A stretch of 64,000 bases of DNA from assembly GCA_013397865.1 (NCBI GenBank), contig VZTI01004555.1, positions 1,752,971-1,816,970 on the forward strand, in the 5' to 3' direction. Source of the stretch: Struthidea cinerea (taxonomy: Eukaryota; Chordata; Aves; Passeriformes; Corcoracidae). Both the position numbers and the translations under genes were made by a program. Under the pieces are notes generated by a model. The model did not search any database, was not told the DNA's origin, and saw only the letters and a list, made by a program, of their open reading frames with translations. Shown here in pieces: positions 34,801 to 48,400 of the stretch. The stretch's first letter is position 1. Every line of letters starts with the position of its first letter.

Positions 34801-37800
34801 CTGAGTTCATGCTGTGTTCTCTTCCTTAGCAGGCGCAGTGAAGGTCTATTCTCTCCTCAGACATGTATGTTTACAAAGTGTGTAAGGATGTACTATTTTG
34901 TGTGAGCCCCCTTCTGTCAGTTTGGTTAAAACTGGCTTTAAAATTGGTTAAAACTGACTTAAAATCCGCTCTTGTGCATTAGGGCAGGGGATCACATGAA
35001 TACAGAGATACATGCATCCTCTGGCTGTGTTGTCTCGCTTCCTTAGGAAATGGAGTTACCCTTAGGAAATAAGAATGAATATATGCTTTCCACAGGATGG
35101 TAAACCTCTAAATGTGCACAATAGACAAAGTCATCTCCTGCATGTGACCGTGATGGCAATGCCAGCTGCAATGTCAAATGTGAGGGGGAGGTGCTTTTGT
35201 TTTGTTTCTTTGTTGGTTTGTTTGTGATCTCTCTCTCCAAAAAAACCTGCCTTGCTTGGAATAGAGACTTGCTCTTCTTTGATTGCTGATGAAATCAAAG
35301 ATGCTGTGTGTGAGTGGAGGAACACATTGTCAGACTACAGCATAGCTTCCCAGAGTGGTTTTGCATGGATTTATATCCTAGGGAGCCCACATCTCTTCTG
35401 TGCCATACTCTGCAGGTTTTATCATCATAATTAATATTCCTTTCTGCCGTGTTTCATGCCTTTGGTCCAAAGTGGTGGAAAGTATCAGCATGTTCTGGAA
35501 ACAAAAGAAGGAGGTGAAAAACCTCTCTCTCCACATACTGCAGATCCACCTGCCTGTTAGGGCCAAGTGTATTTCATATAGCAGATGCTACTGAGCACAA
35601 AGTTTCCATTGTCTGTGCCTGACTGTGTTCGTGTAGTGTCCCTGCAGGGGCATCACTGCATTGCTGGAATTGGAATATTAATGTAATTGGACTCTTGCAA
35701 AGTCATTTAATTTGTAGTGCTAATAGTCTGACTTCATCGGATTAGCATTCAGACCAAACAGCTATTTTTCAAGTCAGGCACACAATCCACTTATTATGAA
35801 GAGATTTTATCTATACAGGCAGAAGAAATGGGAAACAGCAAGATAAAGAGCTAAGTCAACAGAGAAACAATATAAAAATTTATCCAAGATATTCACTTGT
35901 TTAATGGAAAATCCCAAAGACAAAGGAGTTTCAGTTTTTCCGAGATAGGAAGACAGAGTCTCAGTGATGTGGGGAGGCTGTGGGCTTTTCCAGGAGCTCC
36001 AGGCAATGAGGAAACTCCTGAATGCTGGGGATGTTCCTAGGAGACAAATTGCTCCTCTTTCACAGTAAGCATAGCAAGGGTCATGGCAGGGAGAATGACC
36101 CTGCTAGAGAACATCCCAGTGTGGATAAATGGAGGCATTGAAACACCAGGAAGAAGGAGAGGGCTGGCTTCCAAGAAGTGGCTTTGGAGGAAGAAGAAAG
36201 TAATTTGGTACACCTGACAAAGGAGTTTGTTCAGAAGCAGAACTGTCCTTGTTCTTGGTCCTGTGTCCTTGTGGTTTCCTATTGCCCTTCTTTCCTTGGA
36301 ACGGTTCCCCTTGGGTGAGCAGCTCAGGAGCCCATGGAAGGAGCAGGTAAAACGTGGCTGTGCCCCAGTTCCTTTGCCCAAAACAATGGTTTTGGACAGC
36401 AAACAATCCCCTTTGCATTATGTAAACTCTTCATGAAAAACCTCTGTTCTAGTTTGGTCTCAACACTTTTATGTAAACGTGTAGCTTCCCTATGAGTTTG
36501 CCTGTCTTGGCTTAACACCATCCATGGGAGCATTATGGTAGATGATGTTCCTAGAGACCCAAATCGTCCCCATATTTTAATGGCAGAATTTTAGCCTGAG
36601 CAGTAAAATAGCATTCAAGACAGAGGGGAGAGACCTGTACACCCTGCATGTACTGCTAAGGCACACAGGCCCAGAAAAGCAAGCTGCTGGTGGCCTCTGG
36701 GCAGCTCCTTTGTGGCATGTCCCCTCCTGTGAGAGCACATTCCCCTCAGTGACAGCATCCTTCAACCCAAAGCAATTGCGGGCAGGGGGTGCAGGGTGGG
36801 TGATGATGGATTGCTGCTGCACTGGGGCATCACCTCCTGCTGCTGCTGGGCTCAGCACCCTTGGTCAGACTGACCACGCCCATCCTGCTCCTCCTTCGCA
36901 GGATGCTCCTGGCTGCCTGCTCCCGGAGGCCATGCCCTGCCCTGCCTACACACACTGGTTGCCCTGGTTTGTGAGTGAAAGGAAGGCAGGACAGAGGAGC
37001 CATCTGGGTTGTTGGTGCTGCAGTGCTCGGGTGGGCTGTGCCCTGCCCTGAGAGCACTCTCATCTTGAGGAGTGTATGACATTCCCTTGATTGAGTGGGT
37101 CAAGTGGTCCATGGAGTACGAGTTGGTCCTAGCCTCAGGATGTCTGTCCATCTCTGCAGTCACTCCTTGCTTTCCACAGGCTTGTATTGTATTCCCTTGA
37201 AAGAAGCTTTCTGGGAAAACACAGCGATTCCCACACATCATGTTGCCTCGGTCTAGGGCACTAGATCTGCAATTGTGTGTTCAAAATCTGTGTACTGATG
37301 AGAGTCTTGCCTTCAGGACTGGAGCTTTGACATCTAATTTCCTCCCACAGAGAAGTCTAGGGAAATGGTTTTTGTTAGAGACAGGCTTGTTGGAAAAATG
37401 CTGATGAAGTGAAACATAAACATACTGTGTTGGAATTTTCATGGGAAAATATTGCTGAAGGGTTTCAGCATGCCTGGAATGCTTCTCTCAGTATTGACCC
37501 TCTTACTCATCTTGTATTCATATACTGCGCAGCTATAACATTCCAAATGAAACATTTTAACTTCAGCCGATTAAAAATTAAGGTCAAAATAGAATGTGTA
37601 TAAAACCTCTTAATTTTTAACTTTATTCACAAGCTGGGAAAACACTGTATTTTGCAACCTCTGTATTTCCTACTGGCAGCAGCTCAAATGTGTGACCACT
37701 GCTGGAATTTCTGTTTCTCTTTCCAGCTGAAATGTATTTATTTCCTCCTCCCTATTGTTACTAATGAATCAAACGGCTTTGTGATAACATGCTGGTGGAA

Positions 37801-38390
37801 TTAAGCACTGATAAAAGAGCCAGAACAACATAACATTTACTTGGTTTCCAAGTAGGAAACTAGTGGAATTTTACTATCATGAAAATGTAGAAAATCTTGG
37901 AAGAAACTGCAGGCATTAAACCCAGAAATATGAATTCACATATTTGAAACAGTCTAGAGGATGTGTGGAAAAATCACCCCTTAAATTCTTACCCCCAAAA
38001 TAATTGTTGCAAAGGGTATGGTTTTGAATAAATACAGCTTGTAATGATTAATACAAACTGTCCTCAGCTGATGAAAATCCTCAAGTTCTTGATTTAATCG
38101 TTATAATAATGGAATGGAGAATTAAGCCCAGTTTGTAATTCTCTTGCAAGGAGGGCGTGGTAAGGACAGCATTTCAACTTCTCTCCAAGTTCTTACAGAA
38201 GTGTAGGGACTTTAAAAAAAAATGTATTTTAAATGCAAGCTCCTGGATTTAAAGGATAGTTTCTGTGGAGGAATTTTTTCCGTGGTTTATGGTCAGAACC
38301 TTTAGCAGCCCAATACGGACCTCGTGCTAAGCAGACATACATCCCCTTTTTCTTCACTTGTGGATATTGGCTGGTGAACTGATCCTTATG
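28831..38390. other. Intergenic DNA; no gene recognised
   Basis: About 9.5 kb. A GC-richer part near 29.2-30.1 kb contains several overlapping open frames on both strands, but none shows a recognisable domain or a consistent exon model. An AT-rich tract is listed separately. Confidence 0.5.
32873..32968. repeat. AT-rich tract with TATTAATATA-type palindromes
   Basis: About 96 bp made almost entirely of A and T, with repeated partly palindromic units (ttaatatat, atattaat, atatcaatatg) at both ends that could form a cruciform. A degenerate simple repeat is the plain explanation. Confidence 0.7.
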
Positions 38391-38394
38391 CGTG

Positions 38395-38439
38395 CATACA
38401 CATATGGACACACACACACACATACACACACACACACAT
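38395..38439 (+). repeat. (CA)n microsatellite
   Basis: Imperfect CA repeat, roughly 45 bp, with interruptions by ta and tgg, ending in catgtatatgg. It lies about 530 bp upstream of the TATA box of the TNFAIP2-like gene. Confidence 0.9.
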
Positions 38440-38965
38440 GTATATGGTGGATTGCTGCAATGTTATGCCATTTACATCCACGTGTGTGTATATAAATTTA
38501 AAATAATACATAATAGCGTACATAGTTGCTGGAATATTGCACATTCCAGAAGGCTGAGATCATTCTTATCTCCTCTGAATGATGTTATTAAAACATGGAA
38601 ACCAACACCCGTTCTCTGGGCCTTTACATCCCTGGTGGCTAGCAATAGGCTTGCTGGGAGGTGAGGGAAAAACTTGGCTCCAAACCCAGATGTAATCTCC
38701 CTGCCAAAGAAAAACTCAGGTGCAGTCTGGGCATGTGGTGGGGGGTGGAAAAGGATGTGTGCTCCATAGAAACTATTACTAATCAACTCCCTTAAACTGA
38801 TAGGATTGCCATCAAGACAAATGGCAGTGCAGGGATGTTTTAATCATTTAGAAAATGCCAAAAATCCCCCTGGCTTTCCCCCAGTGGTTGTGGTTAGATT
38901 ATGTATGAGGTTTTTGACATTATTTTCCTAGAACAGGGAAGGATTACATAAGAGGGCTGGAAGCC

Positions 38966-38973
38966 TATAAAAG
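38966..38973 (+). promoter_or_regulatory. TNFAIP2: TATA box of the TNFAIP2-like gene
   Basis: tataaaag in the context gcctataaaagtg, about 213 nt upstream of the start codon. This predicts a transcription start near 38995-39000. A TATA promoter without a CpG island fits an inducible rather than a housekeeping gene. A weak kappa-B-like sequence (aatccccctggctttccccc, about 38863-38882) lies roughly 90 bp upstream; its function is inference. Confidence 0.65.
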
Positions 38974-39122
38974 TGTCCTCACTTGGCACGGACAGGAACC
39001 AGGTTAGACTTTTTCAAAGGCAGCTGAAGCCTTTAGCTGCACATAAAAAAAAATAAATCAGAAGAAGAAAGAACTTCTTTGGGAGAGAGACACTAAGACT
39101 ACTTTGCATAGAAGTGTTTCTC

Positions 39123-39134
39123 ATGTATTCTTGA
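39123..39134 (+). promoter_or_regulatory. TNFAIP2: Three-codon uORF in the TNFAIP2-like leader
   Basis: atgtattcttga: start, Tyr, Ser, stop, ending 44 nt before the main ATG at 39179. It is the first ATG after the predicted start site if the leader is unspliced. Short enough to allow reinitiation. Confidence 0.45.
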
Positions 39135-39178
39135 TAGTATTCCCATCTGGACAGAAAGCACCTGAATCTGCTTGGATC

Positions 39179-39464
39179 ATGAGGAAGACAAAGTATTCCT
39201 GGGCAGCCTTCGTGGGAGGAGGCAACAAGAAGGGGGAGAAAATGGCTGGGGAAAATGCAAGAATACTGCCTGAGGCCACACATGAGGAGAGAAAGAAGCA
39301 GGAGGTGAAGAGGAAAGGGAAATTGAAAACCTTGGCAAGCAAATTGCTGAAGACTGTGGTTGGTGGGAAGGAGACAGTGGAGAAGGCTGGTGCTGAGGAT
39401 GTGGCAGGGAATTTGCTGAAGATGTCATCTGGTAGGAAGGGAGTGGAGAGAGGGACGCCTGCAG
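39179..39464 (+). CDS. TNFAIP2: TNFAIP2-like coding exon 1 (residues 1-95)
   Basis: 286 nt, ends GCAG|GTAACC in phase 1. Encodes a strongly basic region (MRKTKYSW, GGGNKKGEK, HEERKKQEVKRKGKLK) followed by two similar segments, SKLLKTVVGGKETVEKAG and GNLLKMSSGRKGVERG. A polybasic N-terminus binding PI(4,5)P2 is reported for mammalian M-Sec. Transcribed leader extends to about 38997. Confidence 0.8.
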
Positions 39465-42400
39465 GTAACCTTGAAGTTATGTCTGGGTCCAGGCCTGGAT
39501 CTTCTCTGCCCCTCCCAGCCCTGCAGGCTCTTGTTTTTCATTAGCTTCTGGATTAGGTGCTTTCCACTCTCTTTCTCCCCATCCTTGTCCTGAATTCTTG
39601 TCCCTTCTGAACCATACACTTGCTACTCTGGACTGTTCTGTATTTCACTTTCCATTTGCCTCAAAATGTTTCTCTTTACTGTTCTTATCTTTATCCCTGC
39701 AAAAACTCCTGATGCGTCTTGTGAGAAAGACGATGTGTGTGTGACTGACACCCCATCGGTATGACTGTGCTGTTCCTCCACAGATGGGAGGGGGAGGTGG
39801 GTTGTACACGGGCTGGTTGTGCCAATTAAACATTTCCTATATGTTGCATGTATCAAGGCAGGACGGGTGCAGTTTGCAGACCCCTCCTGAATAACTTGAC
39901 AATTGCTTTGCTGGAGATCCTTGCCTCATCCCTTCTCCATTTCATGTCATGTTCCTCCCTCCAGTCCTGTTCAGTTTAATTCTTACTACACATATGAGAT
40001 GTTTTCATAGAGGAAAGGTAGGAAGGATATAGGCAAAATATAGTGGAAGCTCATACTTTTTCATTCTTCACTATACACCCAAAGTTGTATCCTGAATTAT
40101 TTAAGTCCCACTGCTTCTGGCTTTACCTAACTTTCCCTGCATTCTCATAAAGTTTGATTTGTCCTCTGGGCTCTGCTCCAGATATCTTTGGACAAATCTT
40201 AACCCTTCATTGCTCAACCTTGTAATCTGCAAAACCCATGGAAAAAAGCCCAGCAGCTCTGTGCAGCTGTTGTGAGAGAACATCTAACACTTGTTGGTTG
40301 GCTGGATGTGCTAGGTAAGATACTTTGGAAACAAGCAGCACTGAAATACTTTCTTCCAAGGGAGCTTGCAGCACTTTGGTCCTGCCAAGGTTTCTGTAGA
40401 GGAGGCAGAGAATTCCTTCCAGGCGTGACTTTCAGCTGTTGGCTTGTTCAAAAGACGTCCTTTCTTTAATGCTTTTCTTCTGGATAGAAGGTACATTTCT
40501 TAAGGAAAGATTGTAATTAATGAACCTTCATTGCTCACATGAGGAGGTCTCTGGAATGATGACAGAAAGCTGCAGACTAATCTGCAGGCTTGGTTAACCT
40601 GGAGGAGAAAGGATGAAAGAAATTTAGAAACAAAAATGTGCTTGCCCTGAGAAAACTGGGAGATGCTAGTGCTAGACCTTAAGTGGGCTGATCTTGAGTA
40701 GATCCTGAGGAATTTTGGGATACATGTAAACTAGATACTTCATATCTTGGATATTAAAGTGATGGATCCTATAGATAAGTGAACAAACAGCAAGTTGTGT
40801 TTTTTTTTCTGTTGCAGAGGAAGCCATCTGCAGATTCATTGAGCAAGGAAAATTTTTGGAAGCTTGTAATCAAATTTATAATTTGGAGCATTCTGGAAAT
40901 GATGGTGTGGGAAAGTCTGAATCACTTTATGCGCTGCTGGCTGAACAAATGTGGACTGTAGTGGGAGAAGCGTTCAATGGAAGTGATAGGATGCTCCTGG
41001 AGCCATTGCAGTCAGTGGGGGAATCACTGAAGTGGGAGAAGCAGAAGGAAGCAGAGTGGCTTGGCAACGGTCAAGAGATGGAGTCTGTTTCCACCTGGAG
41101 TCCAAATTTCTGGAGAAAAGATCTGGAGGAAAAACTAACGCAGTACATGGCAGCCCAGATTCCCCTGTTTGGTTCCTCTACTAACACAGATGAGACTGCA
41201 CTAAAACAGCACCTGAGTAATCTGGAAATGACATTTCTCCCCAGCCTGGAGCACAGAAGTGATATCTTCAAGGAAGCAGGACTGCTCGTCACCTATGCCC
41301 ACTGCTGTCATGCCTCTTTGTGTTCTCACCTTGCCACACTTACTGACAGTAACTGTTTCAGCTTCAGCCAATGTCTTTTAATTTATGAATGGAGCATTAA
41401 AATGTACAAAAGGTATGTCTGAGGGACTTTTTTTCCTATATTTTTCCTGTATCTCTATTTTTCATGTCTGAGAACAATCCCTGCTTCCTGATAATGCAGT
41501 GATGATCAGGACTCTTGCTGAGTTTAGGTTTGCCCAATGTCTCTTTTATCTGCTGTGCTCTCAGAATCAGAGCCTTTTTTCATTGCAGTACTGCCTCTTT
41601 CTAAATCCTTAATACCAAATTCAGGGTTTATCTAGGGTGGGCAGGTATTTCTCTGCTGGACTCCTGTTGGACATGCACAGTTTTCTGCTTTATTGAACAA
41701 TTTCTTTCCTTACATCAAGCCATTTTCAGCAAGATCCATAATACCCTAATTACCCCAGAGTAATTTTCCCTGGCCTTTATGTCAGCATGGTAAGCTAGGG
41801 ATTTCTCTTATTCTACCCTTGGTTCTCACGCTGCTTTATCTGGCTTGTAATTTTCCCAGCTGTTTCTGTATTTCCTTCATTAGTGTTCAGGTCACAGGAA
41901 AAACATGTAACAGATCATTAAATTCCTGCCCAAGTTTGGGGAAACAGATATAGCTTCCCCCCTGATTTGAAGAGTGGCACATCTGGGACCCTTTGGCCCA
42001 ATGTGAATTCAAAGCCTGTGAGCGTCATCAAAGCCTGAAACCTTCTTGTGATTTCTTTTTTTGTGGTGCATGAGGCATTTGATTCTCTGTGTCTGTGGTT
42101 TAATTGCTGCTTGGCAGCTCCAATCTACTTACGCCCTAATAGTTCTCAGCCTTTTTGGATTATTTGATTGCTTTCATCCAAGCCTACAGCTTCTCTGTTT
42201 CTTGTATTAATTACACTTATAAACCCTTGATTAGCTCATAAGCAGTTCATCAGGTGGGCTCTTCTCCCAGCCAGCTCCTGACGAAGAGAAGTAGTGTGGT
42301 AGGTACACACTGGCTATCATCAGGCAAGTGGTCAGGAGTACCACTTACTGCTGCTTTTAAAATGGTAAAGCTTTGGAGTAATGGGTTGATGAAATACTGA

Positions 42401-45400
42401 AAATTTAATAAAATTAGAGGTGAAAAATTATGGAATTTAAATACATAAAGGAAAGTCAGGAAATATAGGAAAAAAGTGTTATATAAATGCTGAATTCCTT
42501 CAAGAAAAAAAAACAAACCCGAACAAGTAAGACAAGTGACTGTATTAGTCAGATGGTAGTGAAAAAAGTGGAAATGAGAAGAGCAGAGATTCCAGACTTC
42601 AGCATTTGATTTTTCATCTCTAAATACAGTTACAACCCCTTTGAAAGCTCATGCATAGATGCAGTTGTCTTGGTATATAGCTGCTTTTTTATTCTATTCT
42701 GAGAGAATATGTGACACTTGCAAAATTGTGCATTCATGCAAGTGTGCTTGGGAGACTCTCCCCAAGCCTAAGAAGGAATTCAGCAGCAGCAGTGAGGGAA
42801 GGGGAGAGGGAAACAGCAAGCGAAAAGCTTAACTTGGGCAACAAATGTAGGAAGAAGGAAAAGAAACAGCAGAAAAGAATAGCTGTCAAAAGGCCATTGT
42901 AAAGATCATCTGCTGTGCTGTGGCTGCCCAAACATGACAAACACTGCTGGGTCCTTGCAGGACACCCTGTTTGCTCCGTGTGAGGCTGTGGTGCCAGGCA
43001 GGGGGTGCCAGGCAGGCGACGCTGTGGACCCATGGGAAGCTGCCCTCCGGCTGAGCTCTTGTTTCTGTACGCAGTGGCAGCCAGGCATGTGTGAGACCCG
43101 GGCACAACCCCTGGCACAGCCTTTCCCGTGGTGCGCACTGCCTCATGTGGATGATTTTGAAGACTGAGGAAAAGTTACTTGCAATTGCACTGGTAAGAAC
43201 TCAGGAGTTTTACCCCAATCTGCCTGTTCTTTTCCCCAGGTCCTAAATTAAGGGGTGCCCTTGTTAAATAGCTAGCTCTGCTCAGGCATGTGTGAGCCCC
43301 GAGGTCTCCATCTTGACCAAGTTTCATTGCAGAGCACAGATGTGAAGATCCATCCCTGCTGCCAAAGGGCTGCTGCCCTGTCCTTGCTCCTTAGCAAGGA
43401 AATGCTGGGACATTTGTAAATCTCTCTTTATTCCACTGCTGCATGTTCAGAGAGCTGCAATCTGCTCTGCTCTGAAACCCATTTATCTGAAGGAAAGGGA
43501 GAACTATGGGTGAAACCCACTTCCATATTGAGAGCCATTTCAAGATGTTCATCTTTTTTCCATCTGTTAAAGATCCCATCATGTGCAACAGTTGGGGTTT
43601 TTTTACAGTCCCTTTGCCTCAGCTGTGCAGGATGTTGAGGCTGCTAATCTGTCTGTCTGTGTGTGGACCCCTCACAGTTCTCTCCAGCCTGCTGGACTGA
43701 CTCTGCTGAGGTTAGAGCAAAGATTATTTCCAGAACTCAGCACAAGAAGATGTGCAGCTGGTGCCCACCTAGCAGCCCTCTGCAGAGAATCCTGCTTTGT
43801 GATCCCACAGGTGACCCCAGCCCTGGGGCTGCAGCATGTCTTTCTTTTCTCAGCAAAGCTCCCCCTTTGAAGAATTCTGTTGAGACATGTGGAATACAAA
43901 TGAAGACAGGAAGATGTGTTGTAGCAATGGGGAGTTCCAGAGGAAGCCACGTTATTTGGAAAACTCAGCAGGGCCTCTTTTATTCAGCTAAAGCTGAAAT
44001 GAAACTGCAGGAGTTACAACACTCAGCTCTCTTGCTTTCCATTTCCACCGGCCCCTGGGGAGCAGAGGAGGGGAAATTCCATGGCAAACTGCTGAATCAT
44101 CCCAGGGAAAGTACTCTAAATTGCAGAGATTTTCCTCAAGACTTATTCCCTGAAGGAGAACACGAAGGTAGTCACAAACATGGGAGTAGAAGTGCCAGCT
44201 GGTGACAATGTGCTTAAAGCCTACCGGTTTCAGTGTTTAAGTATCTTTACGGGCTGTTTCTAATCATTACCCTGGGGAAGACCACGTGTTATTAAGCTCT
44301 TTTTTTATCATTTGTTTCAAAGAAGGAAGTGACCTAACTCAGGGTAGTGCCATCGAGGTTATCCTAGAGCAAGTCACTGAGTCATTGACAAGCCCTCAAA
44401 GATGCTGACTAACAGTGATGGGAAATTGGGAAATTTAACTTTTTTTTTTTTTTTTAGTTCTCTCTAATGTAATATTGCTTAACCATGGGCTTTCTGCTTT
44501 CCTGATACACCATGTGCTTCGCAGACTCACCTCAGTCTGGCAGTGGTTATGAGCTCTTGTGCTATGCTGCCCTGAGTTTTCATGCCACTTTGGATCCTGA
44601 AGCATTGTAGCGCTATGTGGTGCTGCACTGTACAGAGAGAACAGAGCTGGAAGTGCTGGACAGTGTAGCACAGCATTGCCCCAGCTTGCTTCAAACCTGG
44701 CCAGCTTGGGACCAGCTCCAGATTCAAGCTAATGAGCTTAAAGTGGACATAAGCTGACTCCATATGGAAAAATTATGCATGTCTCTTCAGCTCAGTGGCC
44801 CAGCTTATAAAACCTGTTTTATCCCTCTATTTCTGGTTCTAGGGTAATTCAGCCCTTCATTATGCTAATATACAGGAAGTAGCTATTGAGCAAAAATCCT
44901 GTCATTATCTCTGAACAATTGTCATATACAATTGTGACTAAACCACATGGTGTGTGTTTTGCCACTTCAATGGATGACTAAATTTTTCAGAATGAGACGA
45001 GCCTGACCAGAAAAAGTCATGGTCTGCTTTGCTTATGAATACCTGGCTTATCGCTGGGTGTGGCAGCCTGATATCTGTGCAAACTAAAAGCACTTTAAAC
45101 AGAAATGAGTGGGGAGAGCTGTGACCATATCTGAAGGTGCTGAGAACTCAGATGCCCCATAGGGTTCAAAACCACTTCCAAACTCCAGTGTGGGGAACTT
45201 GGTCATCTCTGCATGCAGAAGCATTCCCCTCAGCCTGGACGCATTTGGGACAAGGGAGCTTCGTGCCTTTGAGGTTGCAAAGATGGTGAACTGAAGATGC
45301 TGATGCCATTGATTGGGTTGTCAGTCTGTCACTTCTGCCCTTGTTGTACTGGGGAATTTGACATGAATACAGGGCAGACCTTCCAGCATTATGCCAGGGT

Positions 45401-48400
45401 TCATTCTCATACTCATTTACACTGACTGGCAAAGGATCACTTGGGTCTGTGTCTTCTCCCCACCACCCCTCTACTTTTTCAAATGGACAAAAGGAGGACT
45501 GAGAAGTTCATGTTCTGCTGTCAGCACAGGTGTACTGACCATCCACAGATCTGAAGCCTTGCAACATTTTGGTCAGACAGGAAGGAACAAGAAGGAAGCT
45601 AGGCCTGTTTATTACAGCAAATTTCTGGTCCTCTCCACATCGGACCTTTGGTGTCTGAAGTGCTGGTATCACTACAAGAGCTAAGACAAGCAAGCTATTT
45701 CTATTTCAGACACATCATCTGATCCAAAACAACTAAGTGCTGTGGCTCAACAAGTTATTATTTGCCTTGCAGTTCCTCACTAAGCCCTGCTTTGTCCCAT
45801 TGCGGGGGGCAGGCTCGAAGTGTTTGTGCAGCTCAGCTGGGATGTGCTATCTCAGCACATCGTGTTCACACATTTGCTCACAGTCAGGTGATGGCACTTG
45901 TGAGGAAAGGAATTTTTCTTGGTTGTTTACAACTGCTTATTTGTCTTTGATTAACACTTTTCAGTGAATATGGGAGAGCAGTTGTTTTGAATATACTTTT
46001 GATTAAATTATTCAGCTGACAACCAGGAATTTCCTAATTCATCAGCCAGAAAAGAACAAAGACAAAAATGGGAGATCAGACTTTACATTCCTTGGAGGAA
46101 GATTCAGAAATGAAAGAATAAATAAGCGAGCCAGGCTTTTGAGTTTTAAGCTTCTATAAAGGTCAGATCATGTTTTAAGCAACAAGCCCTTTCTCTGCAG
46201 TGTTAGTTTTGTTTTTACAGCCATTCAAACTAGCATAAGCCAGCCAAGTCTTGGGAAATTTCCCATTGTGCAGCCTCATGGGGCCCATCTCACCATGACA
46301 GTAGCTCCAAACACTAACCCCTCTCCTCTTTGCATTCACAAGTCCCTGGCTCAAGCAAGAGAATGTTTTTAATTAATGCTTGCTGGTTTCTGCGGGTGCT
46401 GGTTGGAGAGAGGAAGGGTGGAAAATCTCAGCTACAGTAGCTGGCAGCATGGAGATGTGTCTAAGCACTGTTTTGCTGTGTGGGCACCTTCATTTGAGTT
46501 AAGCTAACTAGGGAAGACTGTAGATAACCCAAGCTGACACTGGGATGAAAGAAAGTTGCAAATCATTTAAACTCAAACAAACAATGTAGAACAAAACAGA
46601 ACAATGTTATTAGGTCAGCTGGAAAATAGCCAGGCTTTTGGTTAAATGAGACAGCCAAAAAAATAGAGGCAGAAATTCATCTAGTCCAAATGCATAATGA
46701 GAGGCTGGGAAACGTAACTCATTATGAATGCCATTGTATCTTAACTGTACTTTTTCATTTTCTTTTGTCATTTAGAAGGAAGTAGGGAAAGCGCTGAAAG
46801 AAGCCTTTGATATTGGGAAACCCCCTTGTGCAGACGCTGCAGTCATTGAGGTAAACAGGGGGGAACTGAAAGCTCCCATACATCAGGGCAGTTGTGTTTT
46901 TGCACACAAGTATGTGGGTATTTGGCAAGACTCAGTTTTGCATGTCTCAGGCTAAGCTCAACGTATTAAAATCCTGCAAGCTGGCTGCCATACTTAAACT
47001 GTGTCTGTTTGCTCCCAAACCTGTTTTTGTCCTCGGCATACATAAGGAAAAAAAAAACCTTATTAAACTAAGGATAAGCCTGAGCTGATTCAAGCAGAAG
47101 CTGCATTTTCATACAGGCACCTGGATCTTCATGTAACCTTTTGGAAAGTTGTGGTGTATGGTACCCAGTCTGCTCTGTGTGAATTCTGCAAAGCACTCTT
47201 ATAAAAGCAGGGAGAGCTGCCGAGCTGTGGCAGGGCCCCGTGTCTGGCAGTGCAAAATGCAGGCAGGCTGCTCCCTGCTTGTCCCTGCTGAGACTGCTGC
47301 CCTGGTGGGTCAGGCAGAGTGAGGGGATTCTGCAGAGCACAGCAAAGGCAAGTGCTCCAAGGGCATTGCAGGAGCACACCCTGCTGATTTATGAGCAGCA
47401 CATACTGTGGGCAGAGGGTGTTTGGATCAAGACCTGCAGAAGGATTAAAATAAATCTTGGTGTTTACATGTGGGCTCAAGTGGTGCTAGAGATCAGGGGC
47501 AGGTTGTGGACTGCCATGACCATATCTTTCTTCTCCGCTTCCACCACCCCAGTGGCAGTCCCATTTCAGGTCATGAGAGAGGGAAGTTGTTCCATGGACC
47601 TTAGGGATGGCAGCAACCTCAGGCTTTGAAAGCATTGCAGATCAACAGCAGCTGGTTTTCCTTGTGAGGATACAGCTTTAGCTGGCAAGCACTGGCTTTT
47701 CTGGCCCATCTCAAACCCAGGCACCAAATGCAGAGCTCACAACAGGGACTATTTCCTCCTTGCCTTGCCCTGTACCTGCTGGAGCAATGGAGGAGTGATG
47801 TACCTGTGCTGGGGGGACTTTTAGCTACCAAGCTGTTTTTTTTCCTGCTCCTGGCTCACAGTGGAAAGTTTTCTAACAGGAACTAGGACAAAGCCTGGTT
47901 TGAATTCCATAGTCCTCATATCTGTAACATCTGGCCATGCTTCAGCATGAGTGGTTTCACTGTGTTGTGTATGCAACTGACAGGTTTGAATGCTCTGGGG
48001 TGAGTGATGGAAAAGCCTGGATAAATAGAAAAGCCTTATGAAATTACCACCTCCTCAATTTTCTCAGGCTGACACTTAAACTTCAGATAGAAAATGAACA
48101 AGGTGTCATAGAAACTCATCAGCCGTGGTTTTCCGACACTTTGGGGTGGCATATTTTAGCTTGTCCCTTTGGGTGAGCTTTTACATCTGTTGTGAGCAGT
48201 GGAAAAACCCATTCATGATGTGAGTCACCCTTTGTCTCTGGCTGAGGAGCACTGGGAGAGCACAGCATATGGGTCCATCTGTCTCCTTTTATCCATCTGG
48301 CTCTCCTCCCCTTGCAAGCTTTTGTATCCACAGAGCAACTAATGGGCAGCATTAAGTTGCCACCTGCTCAAGCCAGCCTGATATGGGGTGAATTTTGAGC

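Noticed and set aside
43663..44205. 180-codon plus-strand open frame inside a TNFAIP2 intron
   Set aside because: No similarity to the Sec6 family and no splice sites in the phases needed to join exons 2, 3 or 4.
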